Below are positions 58,331-64,000 of a stretch of 64,000 nt of DNA, one piece after another; positions within the stretch are counted from its first letter, which is position 1, and every line of letters starts with the position of its first letter. Origin of the DNA: Saliniradius amylolyticus (GTDB lineage: Bacteria > Pseudomonadota > Gammaproteobacteria > Enterobacterales > Alteromonadaceae); NCBI RefSeq assembly GCF_003143555.1, contig NZ_CP029347.1:2294001-2358000 (forward strand), given 5' to 3'. The notes below the pieces were generated by a model. It made no database searches, was not told the DNA's origin, and saw only the letters and a program-made list of their open reading frames with translations. Made by a program: the position numbers and the translations under genes.

Positions 58331-58853
58331 ACTGCCCCATTATGCCTTCTGGGGTAACCTGGTGTGGTTTCAGGTCGCCTGGTTGGTAGCCGTGTTGGGT
58401 CAGACCCCCTGGCTGCCTGGCCTGTTGACATTATTAGTCCTTCATTTTGTCTTGCTACGCCAGCCGTTGCGGGAACTGGTATGCGTGGGCGCCGCAGCCT
58501 TGCTCGGGATTGCGGTAGATATCGCCTTAACCCTCTGCGGCGTATTTGTCTTTGAGCAAGCTCTACTACCCATTCCACTGTGGCTGATAGGTTTATGGGT
58601 GGTGTTCACCGCCACCTTGCCTCACAGCCTCAATTATTTTTATCGGCGCCCCCTTATAGCCGCTGGCTGTGCAGCCATATCGGCACCACTGAGTTATATC
58701 ACCGGGTGGCGCTTTCAAGCTGTGGAATTTCCCTACGGCCTCACGGTCACCTTTTTCATTTTGGCCGTGGTCTGGGCGGCCTTGATGCCCGCTTTAATTG
58801 CCGTCATGCGTTATATGGCACAAAGGAGCGATTATGAACTGGCAACTAATTAA
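58311..58853 (+). CDS. DUF2878 membrane protein
   Basis: A 180-residue integral membrane protein with about five helices (WFQVAWLVAVLGQTPWLPGLLTLLVLHFVLL, ELVCVGAAALLGIAVDIALTLCGVF, ALLPIPLWLIGLWVVFTATLPHSL). DUF2878 pattern. Its start overlaps the CFA-like gene by 20 nt. Function unknown; membrane partner in the lipid operon. Confidence 0.85.
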   Translation: MTSSVFRLPHYAFWGNLVWFQVAWLVAVLGQTPWLPGLLTLLVLHFVLLRQPLRELVCVGAAALLGIAVDIALTLCGVFVFEQALLPIPLWLIGLWVVFTATLPHSLNYFYRRPLIAAGCAAISAPLSYITGWRFQAVEFPYGLTVTFFILAVVWAALMPALIAVMRYMAQRSDYELATN

Positions 58854-59346
58854 AATTGTCATTGCTGTTGTCTGGATGGGTCTGGCTTCCTTAAGCCTTG
58901 CCAGTCCCATTGAGAACATGCAGCAAGTCGGCAAAGCCAAACTGGAAGTATTGTTCTGGGACGTATACTGGTCGAGTCTCTATACCCCAAGCGGCACCTT
59001 CACGGATATTAGAGGCCCTTTAGCACTAAAAATTGATTATCTGCGTGACATCGATAGTCAGGAACTGGTGGAGTCCACCCAAGAGCAATGGCAGAAGCTC
59101 GGGCTTTCTCATCCTCTTCAGGAGACCTGGCTGCAACAGGTCGGCCGGATTTGGCCAGATTTAAAAGAGGGGGATCAGCTCATTCTGCATCTGGATGCCG
59201 ACCAAGTCAGTCACTTCTATTACAACGGCCAATTTATCGGTCGTATTGCGGAGGCCGAGTTTGGTCATCACTTTGCCGCCATTTGGCTATCGGAAAATGC
59301 CAGCTACCCCAAAGTTCGCAATAAACTGATCGGAGCTCAGCCATGA
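58834..59346 (+). CDS. Chalcone isomerase-like exported protein
   Basis: With ATG at 58834 (AAGGAG 7 nt before) the product is 170 residues, with a signal peptide (IVIAVVWMGLASLSLASP) and a chalcone-isomerase-like domain: VGKAKLEVLFWDVYWSSLYTPSGTF, LALKIDYLRDIDSQELVESTQEQW, FIGRIAEAEFGHHFAAIWL. Bacterial homologues bind fatty acids; the activity is unknown. It overlaps DUF2878 by 20 nt. Confidence 0.85.
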   Translation: MNWQLIKIVIAVVWMGLASLSLASPIENMQQVGKAKLEVLFWDVYWSSLYTPSGTFTDIRGPLALKIDYLRDIDSQELVESTQEQWQKLGLSHPLQETWLQQVGRIWPDLKEGDQLILHLDADQVSHFYYNGQFIGRIAEAEFGHHFAAIWLSENASYPKVRNKLIGAQP

Positions 59347-59885
59347 AACTGACTACTCTAATGCTTATGTTTGCCGCCTTCCTCAGTGGCTGTTCAGCCT
59401 CACTGGAGGACTACCGGCAAACCCAGCCCAACTTCGAATTAAAGAGCTATTTCGACGGTCGGGTCACCGCTCGCGGCATGATCGAGGATTACAGCGGCAA
59501 GCTGGTGCGACATTTCTGCGTGGATATTATCGGTTCCTGGGACGGCAATCGGGGCGAGCTGGACGAAACTTTTTACTTCAACGACGGAGAGATACAAAAA
59601 CGCATTTGGAAGTTGAACATCGCCGATAATGGCGTGGTCACCGGTACTGCCGGTGATGTGGTGGGCACCGCCTCAGGGCGTTCACAAGGCCAGGCATTTA
59701 ACTGGCACTATACTCTTGAGGTCCCCATGGATGATACCCGCTACGAATTTGCTATCGACGACTGGATGTATCAGTTGGACAAACAACGCATTATGAACCG
59801 CTCTTACATGAAAAAATTTGGCGTAACAGTTGCTGAAATCTCCATTTATTTTGATAAGACACTAGCGCCTTGCCAGTCCGGCTAA
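59343..59885 (+). CDS. DUF3833 lipoprotein
   Basis: A 180-residue lipoprotein: MKLTTLMLMFAAFLSGCSA with lipobox LSGC, followed by the DUF3833 core FELKSYFDGRVTARGMIEDYSGKLVRHFCVDIIGSWDGNRGELDETFYFNDGE and RIMNRSYMKKFGVTVAEISIYF. Overlaps the previous stop (ATGA). Last gene of the RpoE-type operon; function unknown. Confidence 0.88.
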   Translation: MKLTTLMLMFAAFLSGCSASLEDYRQTQPNFELKSYFDGRVTARGMIEDYSGKLVRHFCVDIIGSWDGNRGELDETFYFNDGEIQKRIWKLNIADNGVVTGTAGDVVGTASGRSQGQAFNWHYTLEVPMDDTRYEFAIDDWMYQLDKQRIMNRSYMKKFGVTVAEISIYFDKTLAPCQSG

Positions 59886-59914
59886 AATAAAAAAGCCAGC
59901 GCAACGCTGGCTTC
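59886..59914 (-). terminator. Terminator after glnB
   Basis: Minus-strand stem AAGCCAGCG / CGCTGGCTT with a TTG loop and T-run (complement of 59886-59894); 22 nt after the glnB stop. It may also act on the convergent DUF3833 transcript. Confidence 0.85.
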
Positions 59915-59935
59915 CTGACCCACTAAAAACACAGA

Positions 59936-60286
<351 letters not shown>

Positions 60287-61123
60287 TTATTCGTCGTCGT
60301 ATATCGTCGGTATCGGACGGCGCTTATGTTGCGTGCGCTGATAAATATAGACTAGCTTCTCCGACACCTCGGGAGCAACCGCTTTCCCTTCCAAAAAGTC
60401 ATCAATCTGGTCATAACTTAAGCCCAGCGCAGCCTCATCGGTTTTCTGCGGATTATTGCTCTCCAGATCGGCGGTGGGAGCCTTATCAATTATATGACGT
60501 GGTGCGCCCAACTCATCGGCCAGTTGGCGCACCTGACGTTTATTCAGGCCAAACAGAGGCGCCAAATCGCAGGCTCCGTCACCAAATTTGGTGTAAAAAC
60601 CGGTAATATTTTCTGCCGAGTGATCGGTCCCCAGAACCAAACCGTCGACCATGCCGGCGATTTCATACTGAATGACCATACGCGTCCGTGCCTTTACATT
60701 GCCTTTGACAAAATCCTGCTTGTCCTCGTCATCAGGCAAGAGGCTCTGCTTAGCTAACGCTGTGGCGGTTTCGTCGTGAACCGCATCGGCCCCCGACTGC
60801 ACATTGACGGTAACGCTCTTAGAGGGCTGAATAAAATCAATGGCGGCCTGGGCATCGTCTTCATCGGCCTGGGATGAATAAGGCAAACGCACGGCGATAA
60901 AGCGATGCTCTTCATGGTGCTCGGCATTCATCTCATCCACAGCAATCTGAGCCAGACGGCCCAATGTGCAGGAATCGATGCCGCCACTGATGCCTAAAAC
61001 CAGATTCTTCAGACCGGAGCGACGCAGATGGGACTTCATAAAATTCACCCGGCGGGTGATTTCGTATTTCACATCGATGCTGGGCTCAACCCGCATCTCC
61101 TGAATAATGACGTTGGCGTCCAT
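60287..61123 (-). CDS. nadE: Ammonia-dependent NAD(+) synthetase
   Basis: A 278-residue enzyme converting deamido-NAD to NAD with ammonia and ATP. Pyrophosphatase loop [41 protein letters not shown], the family block; [27 protein letters not shown] at the C-end. No glutaminase domain, so ammonia-dependent. ATG at 61123 (AAGG 8 nt before) is chosen over an upstream GTG. It lies 12 nt from glnB in the same direction, an interesting nitrogen-linked pairing. Confidence 0.94.
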   Translation of the reverse strand: MDANVIIQEMRVEPSIDVKYEITRRVNFMKSHLRRSGLKNLVLGISGGIDSCTLGRLAQIAVDEMNAEHHEEHRFIAVRLPYSSQADEDDAQAAIDFIQPSKSVTVNVQSGADAVHDETATALAKQSLLPDDEDKQDFVKGNVKARTRMVIQYEIAGMVDGLVLGTDHSAENITGFYTKFGDGACDLAPLFGLNKRQVRQLADELGAPRHIIDKAPTADLESNNPQKTDEAALGLSYDQIDDFLEGKAVAPEVSEKLVYIYQRTQHKRRPIPTIYDDE

Positions 61124-61157
61124 AGCGTACCTTGTTTGCACAGATGTGCCCCTATGA

Positions 61158-61188
61158 TAAAAAAAAATACAGCCTAATGCTGTATTTT
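61158..61188 (-). terminator. Terminator of the pilin operon
   Basis: aaaatacagc-ctaat-gctgtatttt stem with a long T-run on the minus strand; 58 nt after the end of the prepilin gene. Confidence 0.8.
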
Positions 61189-61245
61189 CTCTGGCTTTTT
61201 AAGCTGATGCCGGGGAAGTACTGCTCTCCTCCCCGGCGACCGGCA

Positions 61246-63309
61246 TTACTCTAACTTAAGGATCAGGTTGTATTCGCGATTCGACGTGGCGTTCAGTGGT
61301 TCTATGAACGTCAGGGTGTCAGACTCGACAATTGAGCCATCTGGATACTCCAGCTTCATGGTCACTGTGTACTTCGCCGAGCTAAAGTTGAAGGTGATGC
61401 TGCCGTTCCAGTTCTCCGATACTTTGTCACAACTGTAGAAGGGAGTAGAGTTCCCTTTAGGCACTGAAACAGAGCACTTAAAGTTATTGGGATCGGCAAC
61501 AATGCTCATGCTGCTGAGATCCACGTAACTGGCTTTCTGGGTATTGTTGGTTTCACAGGTTTCTTCGACAGTGGTGTTATTTTTGGTCACCATGGCGGTA
61601 CACTTGATATCGCCGATCAGGCCGAAGAATTTCTCACTGGTGGCCTGACCATCCACTTCCACCTGCATGCTATCATCGGTTCTGGTGTTGTCGTTTTCAT
61701 CTGGCGATACCGGTGTGGTTGCCGTGATACCGGCATTATAGGGATATGAGGTTACCGAAATATTGGTGCTCCCATCGGTCAGCGCCTCAAGACGCCCCCG
61801 ACTGTAAGTACCATAGAAATCATTCTCGGGATCGACAATCGTAGACACCGCTTCCTGTGTGATACTGGCCACACTGGGATCGCCAGTGGACCAATTGGCC
61901 AGTAGTGTCAGATTAATGTCGTAAAAAGGCGTAATGGCCTTCCAGGTCTCATCACCGGCATTAATTTTATTGATAACGGCTTGTTGATGGCTGTTGGTCA
62001 TCCGGTCCACATAGATACCACGAGCGATGATCTGATAGCCACCGGGGGGCACAACAATGTCCCGCCCTGAGGGCTTAGCGGGCGACGTCAGTCCCTTTAT
62101 CGAATTTTTCACTGCTGACTCGGTGAAACTCTTATAGGCGTTAAGGTTGGCATCACTGAATAAATAAGTATCGTCAAAGGCGACAATATCCACCAGACGC
62201 CAGTCAGGGTAGAGCTTAAATAAACCATCCACCCGTTTGAACCGACACGCTTCTACGTAGGTATCGCCCACCGATGAAGCCAACGAATAGCTCCCCCCAG
62301 AGTAGTTATAATGCTTATGGGGACCGCCATCCTCGGCACGATAGTAATTGCCCTCGCTAATCATGGTTACCGTATCATGATGATCCTGACAGCAGGCATC
62401 GCACAACGCAGGCTGTTGGCTGTCGGCCGGCTTACCGGTCATTTTTGAAACCGTCTGGCCGGGCTCCACCTGCAGCTCGTCATCCTCCAGCACGGTCCGG
62501 TAGGGTGTCATGCCCTCTGCCGTACCCGCCAGTTGGCAGCGACAATTAACGGTCAGAAAGTCTTCCTGCTCCAGCTTGCTGACTTCATCCTGTTCGATGT
62601 ATTTGATGGTCTCGAACTGGACTTCGATGTTATCCCCTTGTTTTTTCACATCCGGAACCGGCTTACTGGTTTCTACTTTCTCGTTATTCCCCAAATCGTA
62701 GGAGATCACATCCGGAGCCTGACCAGGCACATATTCCACTTCAGGAGACTTTTTGGCATTGGCCGATTCGTTCATCGCCTGTCGGCTGTCACTTTGCAGA
62801 ACCGGTGCCACTGTACCTTCCAGTGACAGGCTGTGGGACTCCCCCTGATTATCCTTCCAGCCGATAGTGACGGTGACCATCTTCTGGGTTGGCCAGGAAG
62901 GGAGGTTTTGTGGCAGATCCGGATCGCCTGCATCCAGCCAGGTATCATCCTGATCATCGCCATCGGTATCGACAAAATACTGATCAGTCACCGTCCAGGT
63001 CCGGTTAAACGTGTAGCTGTTCCCCTGCTCATCGGTGAGTTCTATTGCTATATCGCCTGCGGCCAGGTCTCCGCCGCTGTTATCCCCGATATCGCCATAA
63101 TCAAAGGCATTAGGATCGTCATTGAGGGAGGTAAAACTCCGTAAGTCTTCCAGTTTTTCCTGAGCCGCCTTAACGGCGATGGCGCGTAGGTTGGTTTGCG
63201 AGTCTTTCTTGATATACAGATTCTGCAGGCTGACATACCCCGTGACCCCCAGCATGATAATCAGTGAGGCCACCAGCATTTCAATTAAAGTAAAACCACG
63301 TGCTTTCAT
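61246..63309 (-). CDS. Prepilin-type protein with long C-terminal domain
   Basis: A 687-residue protein. Type IV prepilin leader MKARGFTLIEMLVASLIIMLGVTGY with the PilD site after Gly5 and Glu at mature position 5. The remainder is unusual for PilV, which is normally about 150-200 residues. It contains two Cys clusters (NCRCQL about residue 255, ALCDACCQDHH about 305) and later Cys residues (CTAMVT, CETNN, CSVS, FYSCD) in Ig- or beta-like repeats. Likely a large tip-associated minor pilin or pseudopilin. Function not established. Confidence 0.75.
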   Translation of the reverse strand: MKARGFTLIEMLVASLIIMLGVTGYVSLQNLYIKKDSQTNLRAIAVKAAQEKLEDLRSFTSLNDDPNAFDYGDIGDNSGGDLAAGDIAIELTDEQGNSYTFNRTWTVTDQYFVDTDGDDQDDTWLDAGDPDLPQNLPSWPTQKMVTVTIGWKDNQGESHSLSLEGTVAPVLQSDSRQAMNESANAKKSPEVEYVPGQAPDVISYDLGNNEKVETSKPVPDVKKQGDNIEVQFETIKYIEQDEVSKLEQEDFLTVNCRCQLAGTAEGMTPYRTVLEDDELQVEPGQTVSKMTGKPADSQQPALCDACCQDHHDTVTMISEGNYYRAEDGGPHKHYNYSGGSYSLASSVGDTYVEACRFKRVDGLFKLYPDWRLVDIVAFDDTYLFSDANLNAYKSFTESAVKNSIKGLTSPAKPSGRDIVVPPGGYQIIARGIYVDRMTNSHQQAVINKINAGDETWKAITPFYDINLTLLANWSTGDPSVASITQEAVSTIVDPENDFYGTYSRGRLEALTDGSTNISVTSYPYNAGITATTPVSPDENDNTRTDDSMQVEVDGQATSEKFFGLIGDIKCTAMVTKNNTTVEETCETNNTQKASYVDLSSMSIVADPNNFKCSVSVPKGNSTPFYSCDKVSENWNGSITFNFSSAKYTVTMKLEYPDGSIVESDTLTFIEPLNATSNREYNLILKLE

Positions 63310-63333
63310 ATTTATCTCCCAGAGCCTAGGGCC

Positions 63334-64000
63334 CTAAAAATCTCGCCAGCTGCCGGGCACTCGAGCCACTCGCTTAAAAGCGTCGTGCTGATCGATGGTG
63401 GCCAGCACATCAGCGTCATAGACCGCGTTATAGGTCCCGCTTGAGTTGCCAACTGGGTGGTTGGAGGCGACTGAACCATAGGTGTATGCACCACCGGCCA
63501 TATCGATCTCAAAGTCTGCAGTCACACCCGGTTTGCGGAAGGAAAACAAGATACCGTAGAGGGACGCACCACCGTTCATGGTGATATCCCCGTCGGTCAC
63601 AATCAGAATCACAGGATCATCGGAACTGCCCACCTGGGTATTACTGTTAATGCTGCAATCACCGTTTACCCAGACTAACCCCGTTGTATTAGCATCCAGT
63701 CCAGCGCAACTGCTAACCACCAGATCCGCTTCGGCCAAAAGTTGTGTCCACTGGTCCTCAGGCACGTTAAACAGATATTCCATGAGGTCGTCAGGAAAGT
63801 CCGGATCCTCGTCGACAATATCCAGGTTTTTAAAGCCCTTCTCCGAATAGGGATCAGTGCTGCAATTGCCATCCTGAAACTCCTGCAGACCGCAGGTGGT
63901 ACCGCTGCCATTATTCATATCCACAAGAGAGTCGGTCCAGATGGAAAGAGGCACACCGGTGCCACCGCCGTTAGGGTTCGCCGTCACCTCAAAACTACCG
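63334..64000 (-). CDS. Minor pilin / PilX-like protein, C-terminal part
   Basis: The 3' portion of a gene entering from the right edge; the frame is open to 64000 (residues GSFEVTANPNGGGTG at the edge). It contains GDITMNGGASLYGILFSF and VNGDCSINSNTQVGSSDDPVILIVTDG, a pattern seen in PilX-type pilin accessory proteins, and a C-terminal SNHPVGNSSGTYNAVYD region. It ends 24 nt before the prepilin gene, so both are in one operon. Family call from pattern and context. Confidence 0.6.
   Translation of the reverse strand, partial: GSFEVTANPNGGGTGVPLSIWTDSLVDMNNGSGTTCGLQEFQDGNCSTDPYSEKGFKNLDIVDEDPDFPDDLMEYLFNVPEDQWTQLLAEADLVVSSCAGLDANTTGLVWVNGDCSINSNTQVGSSDDPVILIVTDGDITMNGGASLYGILFSFRKPGVTADFEIDMAGGAYTYGSVASNHPVGNSSGTYNAVYDADVLATIDQHDAFKRVARVPGSWRDF

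Overview
The window is a chromosomal segment of a marine-type gammaproteobacterium, most likely an Alteromonadales member (Alteromonadaceae or a close relative). The assignment rests on gene content and synteny: the rseP-dxr-cdsA-uppS-frr-pyrH-tsf-rpsB block, the yqcA-truC-yqcC / csrB / syd-queF-ppnN neighbourhood, gammaproteobacterial families (DUF3549, DUF3301, DUF3192, DUF3833, DUF2878), an NAD-type isocitrate dehydrogenase and a B. subtilis-type PssA. It is inferred from reading, not from a database search.

Layout. 1-7.9 kb (minus strand): a translation, phospholipid, isoprenoid and outer-membrane block from rpsB-tsf down to rseP and the first codons of bamA, with an rpsB promoter and a long leader. 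7.9-12.2 kb (plus): map, glnD, dapD. 12.2-26.7 kb: an enlarged version of the E. coli yqcA-truC-yqcC-csrB-syd-queF-ppnN region, with DUF3549/DUF3301, DUF962, a GNAT enzyme, two DUF3192 paralogues, a GGDEF diguanylate cyclase, an HDOD-like protein and isocitrate dehydrogenase. The long gap at 16.08-16.87 kb is not empty. It holds two tandem CsrB-type regulatory RNAs on the minus strand, each with about 14 GGA motifs and each with its own UvrY/GacA palindrome 150 nt upstream of an identical -10 box.

26.7-29.0 kb is an accessory island: an AT-rich gene fusing a DUF429 (RNase H-like) domain to a HEPN-like helical domain, next to about 1 kb of structured repeats that include a 266-bp tandem duplication. 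29-32.5 kb carries dnaB and an ECF sigma / anti-sigma / DUF4097 operon. 32.7-39.2 kb has malic enzyme, a periplasmic binding protein, an ACT protein, DUF2244, rpsF-rpsR-rplI (without priB), an EamA transporter and an FMN reductase. 39.2-45.5 kb is a complete rRNA operon on the minus strand (16S, tRNA-Ile, tRNA-Ala, 23S, 5S) with P1/P2 promoters and a duplicated 5S tail. 45.5-51.8 kb holds pssA, clpB (sigma-32-like promoter), yfiH, rluD and bamD.

51.8-59.9 kb is an RpoE-ChrR (ECF sigma / zinc-cupin anti-sigma) system beside a tightly coupled eight-gene membrane-lipid operon (NTF2-like, SDR, FAD amine oxidase-like, DUF1365, CFA-type methyltransferase, DUF2878, chalcone isomerase-like, DUF3833). 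Both the sigma operon and the lipid operon carry the same TGATCC-N18-TATA promoter, so the system looks like one self-regulated singlet-oxygen/lipid-modification regulon. The window ends with glnB, nadE and part of a minor-pilin operon.

Most interesting items: the tandem csrB pair, an unexplained 142-nt transcript with a 22-codon ORF at 20.3 kb, the DUF429-HEPN-like fusion with its repeat neighbourhood, and the RpoE-ChrR lipid regulon.
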